Part shown: positions 27,382 to 40,619 of the stretch, piece after piece
Position numbering within the stretch: the stretch's first letter is position 1
Layout: each line of letters begins with the position of its first letter
Assembly (NCBI RefSeq): GCF_950023065.1
Contig: NC_088678.1
Span: 29,688,580-29,752,579, forward strand
Origin: Planococcus citri
Lineage: Eukaryota > Arthropoda > Insecta > Hemiptera > Pseudococcidae
Reading direction: 5' to 3'
Length of the DNA stretch: 64,000 nt
Notes under the pieces: generated by a model
Database searches by the model: none
What the model saw: the letters and a program-made list of their open reading frames with translations, nothing else
What the model was told of the DNA's origin: nothing
Translations under genes and position numbers: made by a program

Positions 27382-29499
27382 TTAAAAATGAGCTTTTTAG
27401 AAATAAGATTTGGCGTTTATAATTCGAGGAAAAAAGGTACAGAGTTCAAGATCATAATCTATGAAATTGAACATTTTGAATGATGGATTTGTTGTTTTGT
27501 GAGGTAAGGGAGAACTGCTCAGAAGGTTCGGAAAAGAAAAAGTACGAATTTTTAATTTCGGATTTCAGTACCTTTCAACTCAGATTTTGGTGCTTCGATT
27601 TGAAAAATTAATAAAATAATGGAAACCACTCTCAAGCAAGAAGTGATCAAAAAACTCAAATCAAGCTTTGATAATTTTTCAAATCTTCTCCCGTAGTAAA
27701 TGTTGAATTGCGAAAATTTTGAAAAATTTTCTGCTCGCGAGTAGAAACACATTTTTTTCTTATATTTCGAGTGATTTTTGTGGGAAGTAGAAAGTTATAA
27801 TGAAAATTTCATTGAAAACTCTAAAGAAGTTTGAAATTGAAAAACGACAAGTTGAAATAGTGATTGTATTATCGACGCCCCCCCCCCCCCCACACACACA
27901 AAAAATCCATCCTGAAAACGAAAAATTGACGTGTAAAATTTTGGTCTTTGCCCTTTCAAAAAAAGAAGTCTTACTTGTATGCATAATGTAGTGTCTAAAA
28001 TCGTGCTTTTTCATCTTAAAATTTTATCATAAACATTGTTTTCAAAATTTGGAACAGAAATGAGATTAGGACCCATCGTACTGTGTACCAGGCACAAAAA
28101 ACTTGAAAAGAGCTTAAAAGCAAGAAGTTTTCTTGATTTTCAATACTTACATAAAATTGAGAATTTTCATTGAAATTTGGCATTTTTATTCTAAAGAAGA
28201 AATGCATTATTTTCAATTTTGATTCCCAAATTTTGTTGGAACAGAATGCCTCGACTTTGAAAATTGAATTGAGCGATCGTTTAGATTTTCATTGATTGAA
28301 AGCTACTGGAGATATGGGTCTGTTGAAGTTTGTTTCAAAATACCAGTTGGATTATTTTTCAACTTCATTTTCGTTTCCCATTTTTCAAAATTTGTATTCC
28401 GAAATCAAAGATTTTATAAATCGATTCATGCTCGAAATCAAATTTGGTACAATCAAATTTGGTTGTACCAAATTTATATTTCTTAAAACTGAAATAGCTT
28501 ACCTGATTTCAATAAACGAAAACTCTCGTTCGAGACACTGAAAATTAGTACTGCTGAATTTAACCGAAACTTGTTGCATACGTGATGCGAATGGTTCCCT
28601 AACAATGCTCGAAGCATTTTCACTGATTGCCCGATATCAATGGCAATTAAACAGAAGATAATACTTATCGAATCTTGTGCTCGTATTATCTAGATAATGA
28701 TACGAATTTATTAAATCCATTCTTGTTTTTGTATTTCGTTTTCTCTTTCCACTTCCCCATCCCATACCCATCATCCTGTCTTCTTCGAAAAATAAATCGC
28801 TTTTCCGAGTACGTACTCATCTGGATCAGAACTCAGCAACTGCATGCTATACATCGGAAGCAGCAGTAACAGCAGCAGCAACAACAACAACAGTAGCAAA
28901 TGATTCGTTGTAAAAAATTATTAATTTAATGTATCGTCGCTTTGGCCAGCCAGAACTAATTACAAATCGAAGAAATTATAGTATACAACTATAGATGGAG
29001 ACGAGACAAGAGGAGGAATTGATTTGCGAGGAGGGGAGAGGAGGGGGCTGGATTGAGAGATACGTTGGCTCACCGTGGCGTATTTTTCAATCATCGAATG
29101 AAATAATTTCCGAAATACGATAGAAGAAGAAGATGATGATGATTATGGGTAGTATAACGATGATAAACGAACACAGAGAATTCAAATTAAACATCTTCGA
29201 CGTTTCCTATTTTCTTAGGGAAATGAACTGTATCCTGTCGTAACGAAGAAAACATTCCCTCGATTCTTCAATTCTATATCGCCGCTTTTCCTGCGCAACC
29301 TTAAGACTAATTTCCTTGTAGGTACTAGAAAGGATTGTAGGTTTTCATTAAGATTGCGGTGTGCGAGTGAGAGACGACGAGAAAGTGATGTGGTGATGTG
29401 TTCGTATGTAGATTGTAGGTACGAGTTTTGTAGGCCTAATGTGTGTAGGCTGAACTGTTTCGAGTATACGCATAGGTAGGTAGGTACTATTTTGAAAAT
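27382..29499. other. No gene seen
   Basis: AT-rich with a C11/CA microsatellite at 27879-27901 and the CAG/CAA tract near 28880. The paired open frames at 28292-28541 lie in low-complexity sequence and are not supported. Confidence 0.4.
28859..28898. repeat. (CAG/CAA)n tract
   Basis: About 40 bp of CAG and CAA triplets, broken by GTAA. No convincing coding frame runs through it on either strand, so it is treated as a noncoding simple repeat in the upstream part of the Sox-like locus. Confidence 0.7.
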
Positions 29500-29567
29500 A
29501 CGTTTAATTAGAAGATGTTGCAGAGAATGTGTAGAATGTGGCGGAGAGACGAGTCCGTTTTCGTTTT

Positions 29568-29584
29568 CGTCGTCGTCGTCGTCG
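29568..29584. repeat. (CGT)n microsatellite
   Basis: This short run of CGT/TCG units lies within the CG-rich block. It is followed by an imperfect continuation, CGACTCGTCGTAG. Confidence 0.8.
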
Positions 29585-30712
29585 ACTCGTCGTAGCGTTT
29601 ATCTCGACTTGCTAATCAAGATCACAAAGGTTCGCCGGTGTAATTACTTAATCAACGTGTGATGCGGAGAGTACACGGGTGAGAGAAAACAATAATTCAA
29701 ACGATAGGTGTTCCTCGCTCGCATTCGCGGTGCGGATATACGAGTACGGCGTTTTTGGAGGAGTGTATTATATACGTGTGTGGGTTCGTTCGAAGAGAGA
29801 TAGGGAAGTATTGTACATGATCCGGCGGCAGATTTTCGTTTTCGGTACGGACCATTTAACCCTATTTCAACGGAACGATGGAAAGTATTCGTCATATGTG
29901 GAGATGTTCAAATTAACGCAGTGTCGTTTGAGAACGATTCGTTCGAACTGCATTTGTGGATGATTATGAGAGTGTTACATAAGTAGATTTTACGTAGAAT
30001 AGATGTACTTTTTTGCCTTATTATTATCAATTAATTCGAATACAATTGACGACATTTTTTGAGAAATTATAGGAATCTGCGAATTTTTTTGGCGGAATTG
30101 CAAAAAGAGACACCGAAGGAACCGAAACGTGAAATTTTTTCTAAAAAGAATCGAAGAATACGAGGAGTCGTGGAACATACCTTGATTGAAATATCGGAGT
30201 CGTTTTGAACAGTGGTCGATACGACACCATCACCACGTCTCTGGAGCGTAATCCGGAAGACGCAGGAAGTACAGACAATCTTGATCGGGTCATCGAATGA
30301 GTGTATGTATGTAGAAAAAACGTCTGTTGTCAGAGTCGGTGTACTTAGACGTACATATGCGATTACAGTAGCACAGTTGTATAGTCGTCGGCGCTGTAGC
30401 GTCGTGCCCTTTTAACTGATCCTTAAAATAACTTACAAATAATGGACTAACTACGCGTTCGAGACTGCCGCACACATTACTTATTATTATTTTACTCTTA
30501 TCTCGTAAATAATTCCGACCAACGGTTTAGGCCACGACGACGACGACGCGAGCGAACGATGTTTTCTCCTCAACAGTACAGCGGCACTAAACAAAATACA
30601 CGAATATTACTAATTAACAATTATTTTTCGAGCTTTTGTACGCGAGTTTTAGATAATTCGTCATCGTGCACTGGATCTAGGTACGAGATTTGCCGATTCG
30701 ATGGAACGATCA

Positions 30713-30736
30713 ACGACGACGACGACGACGACGACG
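30713..30736. repeat. (ACG)8 microsatellite
   Basis: Eight perfect ACG units lie inside the CG-rich block, as in trinucleotide runs often found in insect 5' leaders. Confidence 0.9.
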
Positions 30737-31080
30737 CGACTTTTACGAAAAATTATGATTGTCTTTCTGCCGAACGAAAGGTGAACACAGCGCGATGATT
30801 CGAACTCGTTTTCCGATCGGTATACCGAAGTATTATAAACGTGTGATTGATAATAATTGCGAAAAAAAAGAGAAAAATCGCGAAAAGATAATTAGCACAG
30901 AAGGTTCTCTATTTATTAATACTTTGTTTTTACTAATCGATATCAGCGTTGAAAAGGTGCAAGTACGAGAACAATTAATTGGCGAGACAAGTTCGCTCGT
31001 AATTACTAATCAGGCCTTTACTGTGAGACTTTGCAACGGTATCGTGAAATTTCGCGATAAATTTTAATAGTGGTGGGAGA

Positions 31081-32280
31081 ATCGACGTTTTTTTTTGCCC
31101 ATCTAAATTGCTACTCGTTATCACGATCACGTTACCGAGTATTTACCTAAATGTTTTTAAAATATGTATTAAAGTAAATTAGGGAAATTCAATGGCGTAT
31201 TTGTGTACGTTTCATGACGTAAATTCCGATGTATTGCGAATAGTATTATTTTATAACTGGACTGTAATTTTTGAAAAATTCCGGCCGTTTGGATTTTTCC
31301 CAATTTTCCAAAAAGTTGACGTAAAGGTGCCTGTGCAGTGTGCAGTGCTGGTTTGATGGATTTTTTCGATGTATTCTGTGAACTAGACGTACGCAAGTTA
31401 CGTAGGAAAATTTATTATTTTGGTTCGTTTTTTGATTCAATTACATAAGTTACACGATTCTCGCAAAAGATGACTATATTCACGAATTACTATTTTACTG
31501 ATAATTTTTTTAATATCTGTGTTGTGATGTATCCGTTGGAGATAATGCCAAATGTGTTTCAAATTATGAATTTAGTCATACATTTCGTTGGTGGTTTTTG
31601 TTTTTGCATGTTTTTTTCCCTCAAAATTTGTCATTTCAACTGGGAATTTTTATTACTTGAAATTTCCGTTGTTTTGGACGTACTCGTAGAAGTGATAATG
31701 AAATATTAGGTATTGACCTACTTGAAAAAATTACGCCTCCTTTAATTTGAGCGGTGTAGAACTTTTTCGTGTGGTTTCAAATTTGTTGAGTAATTTTTGC
31801 TATCTAAGAGCTGTAGCGAAATTACGTAAATTTTTCAATCTTAATTGTTTCAATCGATGAATCGATGATAAGAAAGCTATGACCTTACGAATTTTAAATT
31901 GCATGGCAGATTTTGCTTCGTAATAAATGGTCTTATTGGAAGAATGATTTGTTCTCCTCTTGAAATGATTAGTTTTTTTTAGCAGTTTTGATGGAAAGTT
32001 GAGGAGAGTCATTCTTTGGAAAATAAAATTGTTTCCAACTCTTTTTTTCTCTCACGGATCGCGATCGTCCGAAAAATTTCGTGGAATAATCTCGAAAATT
32101 CGGTTAAAATTTGAAATTTTGAGATTTTCCCCCTCTCACTTGTACCAGCATCAAAACCTTGGAAATGAAAAAAAAAGATTGGTAACATCGAAATGAATGT
32201 ACTTGAGCATACCTAGAAAAAAATTTCGATACATTTTCACACAATAGGTAACTTTTTAAAACGTTGTGTAGATAGATACA
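31081..32280. other. No gene seen
   Basis: AT-rich sequence. Short open frames on both strands (31169-31440, 31470-31709) have no recognisable domains or splice context. Confidence 0.4.
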
Positions 32281-32535
32281 ATTGAAGAGCTCTATTCCAA
32301 AGTGGGTCAAGTCATTTTTTTTAAAAACATGTTTTACGGAGATTTTTTACTTCAAAAGTTGGTTAAGTGATCGCTTTTTCAAAGTAAATTTTTCTACAAT
32401 GCAAATTGTTCTATGTCGCCAAAGAAAGGAAATGTGCCAGACCTTTGGAAACAGAACAAATTTCAGTATCAAAAATTTTTAACGCATTTTTTGGAGAAAA
32501 AAATGACGACCTACTTTGGAATAAAGCTCTTCAAT
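32281..32535. mobile_element. Short inverted-repeat element
   Basis: ATTGAAGAGCTCTATTCCAA at 32281 is matched by the reverse complement at 32504-32535 with few changes over ~32 bp. The 255 bp unit is non-coding and probably a MITE or a piece of a larger repeat. It abuts the repeat cluster to its right. Confidence 0.45.
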
Positions 32536-32550
32536 TTTTTTCTTTTAAAA

Positions 32551-33170
32551 GTCGACCCCCCCCCCAATCGAATACCATCATTTTCGAGCATACCTGGAGC
32601 CTACAGCAAAAGGTGACTTCTGTCCAGCAATTTCAAATCTTTCCAGAAGGTGTAATCAATTTCGGCAGCTGAAAATCGAATCCTGTCATGTTGAAGATTC
32701 CGAATTGAAATTGGCAAATCCCTGAAAATCCTAGGTGACGAGAAAAAAAGTGTATTTTTTTACATGTTGAAAGTCCCAAATTTTGAAATTATACCAAAAT
32801 CGTCAATTTTTGTTACAATTTACTCAAAACCTGTTGTACGTATTACTTGAAGTCGACCCTCGTAAATCTATTGCCATCATTTTCGAGTCCACCTGGATTC
32901 TACAGCAAAAGTTCACTTTTCTCCAGCAATTTCGAATTGTTCCAGAAGGTGTTGTAATCAATTTCGGCAGCTGAAAATTTCATCTTTGCCGTGAATTCGA
33001 TATTCCGAATCAATAGTGACATGACAGGTGAATTGCAAATCTGAGGTGACGAGTTGAAAAAGTGTTTTTTAAAAAAAATATCTGGACTCTGGAGAAAACC
33101 CAACTTTTGCTGGAGGCTCCAGATTTCCTCGAAAATGGTATAACAATCGATTGAAAGAGGAAGGGGGTCA
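32551..33170. repeat. Cluster of three copies of a dispersed repeat, two direct and one inverted
   Basis: Copy 1 (about 32551-32765) and copy 2 (about 32852-33075) share GTCGACC, CATCATTTTCGAG, CTACAGCAAAAG, CCAGAAGGTG and AATTTCGGCAGCTGAAAAT in the same order, about 301 bp apart. A third, shorter copy runs the other way at about 33085-33165 (TTTTGCTGGAGGCTCCAG, CGAAAATGGTATAACAATCG). The short open frames over these copies are products of the repeat, not genes. Confidence 0.7.
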
Positions 33171-36100
33171 GTGTAAAATTGAATGTATGAACCGAATTTC
33201 ATATTTTCACCATTATCAAAAAATTGTCAAAAATCTAATAAATCAATTTTGGCAGCTCAGAATTTGGTAAGTAAAGTGGACACTCACTCATATTGAAATT
33301 TTTTTTCAATCAATGCTGCCTAAAACGTAGTTCAGGAGCTTTTGGTGGCTTTTTTATTCAATCTGATTTATTTACAAATACATACGTATTTGATGGTCGT
33401 ATCTAATTTTTTATGGTTTGAAAATCTCAATTTTTCGAAATCATTTCCGGTTGAATCAGTTTTCACGATATTTAGCTTTTTTTTCATCAATGAGTCAATA
33501 TAAAAATGCAATTAAGGTCTTATCTTTTTCAAAAAATTCTATGTAAACCCTCTTCACCTCACGTTTCCCTATCGCATAATTGAGTGAAATTTGTTCGATA
33601 GCACCGTGTTTGGTTGGTGTCATTCTTTGTTCCCGTGGTGATTCGTCACCTTATAGAATATTTTCTGAATATTGAATAGTATTGCAATATTTTCTGAAAA
33701 TTGATAAACAAATTTTTAAATGTTTCCTTTTCCTCGGCTTTTGAGAAAAAATGAACACCATGTGCATTACTAATTTTTTTCAGTATAAAGCTTAATTATA
33801 AGTTGCATTTTGATGTAATTTTCGTGCTAGTTTTGTGGGGTTTTATCTGGTTCGTTGAAATCATTATCTGAAGTAAGAGATACGTACATTATGTGCGAAT
33901 ATGCTTTCTGCTTTGGAACTGTATAGTATGTATTTGAAAACATGTGTTGGAAAGTATAGCAATTTTTCGCGGTATACCTATTTTGATAATAAAATACGAG
34001 GGCAGGGTGAATTTGATATGGGTTAAGTATGTATGTATTTATGACGCTACTTTTTTTGTGTCGAGATAAAAGTCAACAAATGTATTATATGGAATAGATA
34101 ATTGAAAGAGAGTTTGAATTTTTTACCAGAACCATTCCGTTTGAATTTTTTTGTTGGTGACCAATGAGTTGACTGATTGGCAATTTTGATAAGCTTTTTG
34201 AATTGTTTTCTTAGTCGGTATACTCCTTCTCGTTCAAATTTGTGATTAGTATTTCAGAATCTTAACCTTATTCATTTCTTGCAGTTGCAGAGGTAAAAGT
34301 TTCCGAGAATGTGATTCTCAATTATTGATCGACGAAGACGGTGGTTTTCTCAATGATTTTCAAGATGGGAAATTCTCGGGTTTTTCTCTGTTTGCTGGGT
34401 CAAAAATGGAGTGAAATCTCAATATTCTCATCTGCAGATGTATAGACGATGAGTTGTACACTCGGTGGTTATCAAATCACGAGCTTTATGAGAGGGTGGA
34501 AATGAAATTTTTTCTCCATGGTTGAAAGTGATCGAATGGCGATGTTGCAATTTTTCATATAAAAATTGAGCTGACTTTTTTGATCAAATTTTTCTGAAAT
34601 GAAGAATCACTGTTATCTTCATTTTATATCCATCTCACGATCAGTGTACCTAATTCGAATTTCAATTTTTTTCTTGTACTTCAACGCCTCTAGCGTAGTC
34701 TCTTCTGACCCCTTCCCTCTCTCCCCACTTCACACTTCCAAAGACTATGTAATCGTACGATACTAATCTAAAAAAAATTCTCAATCTTTGGCAACCGAAT
34801 TGCGCATTCCTCGGTGTATTATGAGGCACAACAACCATCATCTATGTATCGTGGACTTCAACAACTTTCCTATTTAAAATAAACACCTAATTAGCTGACA
34901 AAAACATTTTAATCGCATCATTTCCTTTACACAACAATCAAAAATTAGTCGCTGCTTTCGTTTTTCAACTAGACTACCCTTCGTATGTAAAATGTATTAG
35001 CTTCTTCTTCAGCGATCGTAATTCGAAAAATTTTTCTCATTCCGTTTTCAAACGTTTGGGGCTTGCCGAAAGAAAAAAAATCTACTTGGCTCGACACAAT
35101 GACATCGTTTAATTCGTTCTTGCGAACTTTCGCGGCTCATAAATTTCTCTTAAACATCCATATTATTAATTTGTATTCGCGACTTTCTATACACGTACTG
35201 CCTTAAGTATATAGATAGACGTCTGGTTATTTAATTGCAACATTTTCCGCGACGTATCGCCAGCAAATTGACATTTAGCAGAAAATTTGACTGGCGTACG
35301 ATCGATTGTATGTACTTGACGCGAAAAAAGTGGCATTTTTTGTAGGCATGGAGGAGGTCTACTAAGGCCTCGTTTGCTTTCTCGAATTATAATTTCAACT
35401 CGTATTTCGTTCCTATTATAAATAATAATTAAAAGAAGAAAAAAAAACCGAGAAGGGAGAGAGAAAGGGGGAAGCAGAAAATTAAGAAAAAAATTAACAC
35501 GACTATGAAGAAATGAAAAAGTACAGGATGTGTCAACGTTTAGCGAACATAAAATTCGTGTTAAATGCCACATCGCCGCATCTCGCGGGCATGGCATCGC
35601 GCGGCCGGCGGTGGCACGCGAACGGATGTATACATTTTATCGGGTGCTTAACGGTGTTACTTTTTAGAAATACGATGTGTTCGGAAAACAAACGATATTC
35701 GAATTCTTCGTATACTATGCGGTATAGCCGGTTGATATATTTGTACTAGCATTTTTTTTGTTACTGTTCTTTTTTTTCTTCTAAATTCTCTCCTTTGCCT
35801 GATAAATTGGCTGAAACAAAACTTGTAAGAATAGTTGGAACGTGTTGTACAACTCTCTTGTTGTTTCATTTTTTATGACAACTTGTACGATAATGACGAG
35901 AAGGCCAGTATTTTCGTGATAAACGACGTAGCGCGGCACATGTGCATATCACACTGTGTCTTCGGTTCCTCTTCTTCATGCTGCGATCCCGCTGCCCCTG
36001 CCCCTGCTCCTAACCGCTTCATCTTCGTCATCGTCATCCGCGAGACCATTCAGCCACAATCTATATGTGTAATCATCGTGCTGTCTATTTTGTGTTAGCG

Positions 36101-37057
36101 TAAATCCATTCTTGAGTTTCTTATTTTGGCGTATATATGTTTCAACGTGTAATATGTTAACCTAAATCGGTACGAGGAAATGAAGCAAGTAGCGCCTTAG
36201 GCGGATATTTTGCTCCCAATTTTTATTTTTTTCCAAGTTGCGATGTGCTAAAGGTACCAATCGCAGAACGAGCATCAGGCGACGTCACCCTCGAAATTGT
36301 CCCAGCACTCGAAAGTAATCGTAATCGTACAAATCACACAATGATATTAAAACAATTTTCAATAATTTTACAGACCGAGGGTAAACAAACCCTTGCAAAC
36401 ACACAGGGGTTCGTCTATTCTAAATTTCGTTTATAAAACGGCGTAATTTGGCAATCGTCTCCTCCTGTGTGCGTATTCGAATGTCAAACATCCCTCATCC
36501 CTCAATCGTTTTAATTTCGTTCGAATTTCCGTCCTGTTCGGTGTACAAGCCTGTGCAATTCGTAAATGGAGAAAAGCATCAGTTGAGAAATACGAGTTTG
36601 AATGTGACCTGAAAAAATACTGTTTTGTTGATGGCAAAAACTCGTGTATTTTTGTGGAATTTCGAGATGGGCTCTTCGAGTTTGTTATTTGTTGAATTTT
36701 AAGAGGAGAAATTGATCTAAATTGATCTGAAATGAATAAAAATTGAACCTTCTTTGGAAGATCCATTTTTGTAAATATAGTGTGTGATCACGTGATCTTT
36801 CGAATTTTATTTTTTTTATCCATTTTTGGAACATTTCAACAGGACTTGTGCGAATTTGAGTGTGTTGATAGTGTTAACTCAGAAAATTTGAGAAACTCAG
36901 AAAAAGTATTTTTTTCCAAAATATTATAAAATTCGCAATTTCAAAAATTTTGGAAATTGAAAAAAATTTTCGAATATCTGTGTTGAGATTATTCAATTTT
37001 TGGGGGGGGGGGGTGTTTGTAATTACTTGATTATAATATACACCCGTCGTGTGAGAT
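33171..37057. other. No gene seen
   Basis: AT-rich with a CG-richer patch at 35560-35660 and a G10 run at ~36994. The 136-codon minus frame at 35187-35597 and the 111-codon frame at 36431-36766 have no recognisable domain and are judged chance. The 3' part of the retrotransposon copy may extend to about 37020. Confidence 0.4.
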
Positions 37058-38260
37058 TTAAATCGAGTTGGTAAGGTCAAGTTTTTTAATTAGGTGTAAG
37101 AATTTTTTTATTTCGGAAGGGTCGTCTGGTATGAATAGGGATCTTTCATCTATTTGTAGGGATAGTCTGTGCTGATGTAAGGAGGGACAGTGAAATAGTA
37201 AGTGTTGGACAGATATATCTAAGTTCTGACAGGCAGAACTGGCATGTGGGTTTTGGGGTCTTTTCATAGAGATGATTGTGGGTGATTTTTGTGTGGCCAA
37301 TTCTCAATCTGGTTAAAATGATTTTTTCGAGTCTATTCAGTTGAGATAGGTTTTTCCAAGGATGAGTAGTTTTTTTTAGTGAAAGAGCTTGTTTAATGTT
37401 TGGAGGGACCAAAAGTTTTGCCATTTCTTAAGTATGTTTTGTGTGAAGATAGATTTAAGGTCGTCAGCTGTGATAAATGTGAGAGGAGAAAGAGTAGTGG
37501 CAGATTTTGCATTTTCATCTACAATTTCATTTTCTGTGATTCCAACATGGCTGTGTACATATATAAACTGGATGGAGAAGTTTGAATTTTGTAAATCAAA
37601 TAGAGTTTTATGAATATTTTGAATTAGGGGGATAGCAGTTAGTGAGCTGAGGGAATCACTCTAAATTAAGAAAGACTTATTTTCTGTTCATAAATGAAGA
37701 ATATATCACAGAGGCAGTGGAAAATAGCTATGAGTTCGGCAGTGTAGATTGAAGAGCAGTTATGGATTTTAACATTTGAAATTTTATCATTAATAGAGTA
37801 GGCATACCCTGAATGAAGTGTTGGTATTTTTGATCCATCTGTAAAGCAGAGATTGAATTTTTTGTATTCTAGTAGTTCAAGATAGTTTTGTTTTAGTACT
37901 AGTGGAGAGTGGCCATTTTTTGGGTAGTTAATAAGTTGTGTAGTGACTTGAAGAGGCCTGAGGAGCCAAGGGGGATATAATATTGGTTTTTGGATGAGAG
38001 TTTTAAGATTGATTTGAAGAAGATTCTTGAGTAGTTGTATCCTCCCTTGGAAGACTTGAAAAAGCTTCTTTGCAAATTCGTTAATTTGGAGGCATTTTGA
38101 GCTGACGTTTTAAGGAGGCTTCAGTTTTGAAATTTTCTAGCAAAAATTTGAAAGCTTCTCTGTTTATTGGAAAATTTTTTGGTCTGGTTGGAGAGGTAGT
38201 CTCTCTTTCTCGTTGATTGTGATAGATTTTAAAAATCTTTCTAGCCATGATATTTGTAGA
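37058..38260 (-). pseudogene. 5'-truncated non-LTR retrotransposon with RNase H domain (broken)
   Basis: Conceptual reading on the minus strand gives the end of a LINE-type ORF2. First comes a post-RT segment with PPWLLRPLQV (about 37960-37990). An RNase H domain follows, with FTDGSK (about 37840), TAELIAI, SDSLSSL and VHSHVGITENEIVDENAK, so all four acidic catalytic positions are visible. A C-terminal arm then carries LTRLRIGHTKITHNHL, CQFC and HLLFHCPS, the CCHC-like zinc knuckle, ending in a stop at 37058. At least one frameshift and an in-frame TAG near 37665 interrupt it, and more stops occur upstream of ~38090. The RT and endonuclease domains are absent. The RNase H and C-terminal zinc motif place it in the R1/Jockey/I-like group. 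It is dead. Confidence 0.8.
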
Positions 38261-40619
38261 TTTTCCCCTCCTCTCTCATCAGCTTAATGACGCAAATTCA
38301 TTTGAGAAAATTTGAACGATATCTTTTTTTAAAATCAGCTAAAGATTTATTTAAATCCCTTGGGCTGCAATGAGCAGAAAATATTCAATTAGAGTGTTTC
38401 TGTAATTGAGCTCCCAAGATTAGATACTAATTGTTCGTATATTTTTATAATCATATGTTGAACATTTTTTTCTTTCTAATGACAATTGCATACCAAACCA
38501 ACGTAAAAAAAAGACTTCTTTTACTCGTTTACTAAAATCGTTTCTTTCCCAAATGCTTCATCATTTTTTTAATTTGAATGATTTTTTTCTCCTTTAACCA
38601 TTTGTCAACTCTTAATTTTATTTCTTTTACGTAGGTATATCTCTCGAGTTTTTTCCTTTATTTTTTTCTTCTGCCTTCTCTTAACGTTGGAGCTATTTTC
38701 TAGTATAGCTATTAAAAAGAAAAAGAATAATAGTCGTAATTTGTACGATTAAAGTGAGCATTTTAAACGAAGTAATAGCTACGTTGGAAGTATTTGTCTT
38801 CTTGTGTCATTGTTCACCAACATTTAACGTATACTAATTCTTCTTTTTTTTTCTTTCTCTACCGTGTTTTACACCGTTTTATCGCCGATGGCGGCCCGGC
38901 GGCCTGCGTCGCTGCGGCATCGCTTTCATTCAGAAATTTGGCGTTAGATTTAGTGGCAAGTTTTACGCCTTATTTCAGCCATTCTCCCAGGGTTCCAAAT
39001 TTCGTGCGTTGCCTGACCTTGCTTGCTCACTCGCTCGCGAACATCTTGAAATATTCGTGAATTTATTAGCATTGTACACGACTAATTTTACGTGTTGTTT
39101 TATTATTATTCTTTTGTTCTATACGAGCTGTGTGTAGTGTTACGCAAACAATGGGATTAGTTAGGTAAGAGGATTTTGGCGAGCGTTTGCTTTACTTGTA
39201 CTCGTTGCTTGCGAATTTGTGTAAACGTGAAATATTGGTCAACGAGGGAATTTTTGTGTGATGTATGTGCTGATGGGATAGATTTATGTGCTTTTGCGAA
39301 ATACACGAAAATTATGCTAAGAATGGGAATATTTCTTTTAGATTAAAAGCTGGAGGAGGGGGTGGGAAGTTGGAAATTTTTTTGAGTGAATTGGGTAAGG
39401 TTGGACTATAATATTATACCTAAGAGGAGTTGTGCCTCCTTGTCCTCTCAACGCAGGAGACAATCGTTCATTCAGGTTCAAAAATTGTTAAAAGATTGAA
39501 AGGAAGCAATGTTTGAATGGCATTTGATTGTGCATGTCAAATTCTTGTCCTTTTTCTCATTTCAGAAGCTCTACAGCTCAAATTTGAGTGAAAGCCGGTT
39601 TGTGGGTTGGGATTTTGCTTAGCCATCGAAAATTGCATGAATAAAGATATAGGGAAGATACTAAGTTAGTATCGTTTTGAAAAATTTTCAGAATGATATC
39701 GTTTGCCCAAAAAACCACCCACCGTAAAATTTTAATTCAAGAACGGATTTTTTTCAGAATTTTGTTTTGTTTTATTTTTTGATACCTCATACGATTCATT
39801 AAAACGAATAAAACAACGCCAAGATTTCAACTTTGTTTTAAAAAAAAAATTCCTCGCATCTATCTGCTATTCGACGTAACCAACAGACAAGAGAATAATA
39901 GCTCGTTTTGACCTCTTTAAATTGACACCGACGCGATCGAGGGTGGCACGAGCGCTCACTCGAGAGAGGGACGAAGTTTTATACCGTACAAATGTGCATC
40001 TAAATAGAAAAATAATGACCGTTAAACAAAGCCAAAATTGCATCCTTTCCATCATCGTCAGCATTGGCCACCAGCATCATCGCAGGCGACTGCGAAACAT
40101 TTGGCTGATCGTGTCGAGAGGCACCTTAATAAATAGTTCGCGAAACGTTTCTGACGTGTTGCGTTGTATGCCACTTATGTGTGTATATGTTTAAATATGC
40201 GAACACAATAAGAAGCTCCAAATATCTGTATTATCAATTATTTCGAAAACGTGTCTTCAATATATTATTCGCAATGTTTATTTTTCACGAGCGAGTGTAT
40301 TTTACGTATATATAGACGCGTATACTTTGGTAGAGATGTGTTGTAACCGATTCACGATGCCAAGTTTTTGCACCTCTTCTCATTTCATTCAACGTGTCCG
40401 CGTACTCGTATTATCTGTGTTTACGTGTTTGGTGAAAGTTTTTCTATCATTTTCCGTCTAGAAATGACGAATTTTCGGGTGGAAAGAGTAATTTCCAATT
40501 TGCCAAAGTCGTATGTACTTTTTGTCCAAAATTGACAAAAATTCTCTTGAAAAATCTCTTTTTTTTTTCCAAAAAATAATCGAAAGTTTTTTTCCCTGAA
40601 ATTGCGAAAAGTTACCCAA
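38261..40619. other. No gene seen
   Basis: AT-rich, with CG-richer patches at 38880-39060 and 39930-40180. Open frames there (38794-39060, 39922-40194) are not supported by splice sites or domains. Confidence 0.4.

Larger units (their letters stand above)
29500..31080 (-). promoter_or_regulatory. CG-rich block, possible 5' noncoding exon or promoter of the Sox-like gene
   Basis: Base composition turns noticeably richer in CG dinucleotides here than in the flanks, with CGT/ACG trinucleotide runs. A good minus-strand donor, CAAG|GTATGT, ends a putative exon at 30181, and a weaker GTAAGT lies near 30432. Such a block upstream of the first coding exon would suit a promoter and 5' leader. No TATA box or start site could be fixed, and the exon limits are unknown. 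The open frames in it (for example 30559-30798) are repeat-driven and not credible proteins. Confidence 0.25.

Noticed and set aside
35187..35597. 136-codon minus-strand open frame
   Set aside because: Composition is dominated by a Phe/Leu-rich translation of a poly-purine tract. It has no homology I recognise and no splice context.
36243..36436. Plus-strand frame with balanced composition (VPIAERASGDVTLEIV)
   Set aside because: It opens only from a non-ATG codon, has no acceptor or donor that helps, and I know no family. It could be a transposon scrap but is too weak to list.
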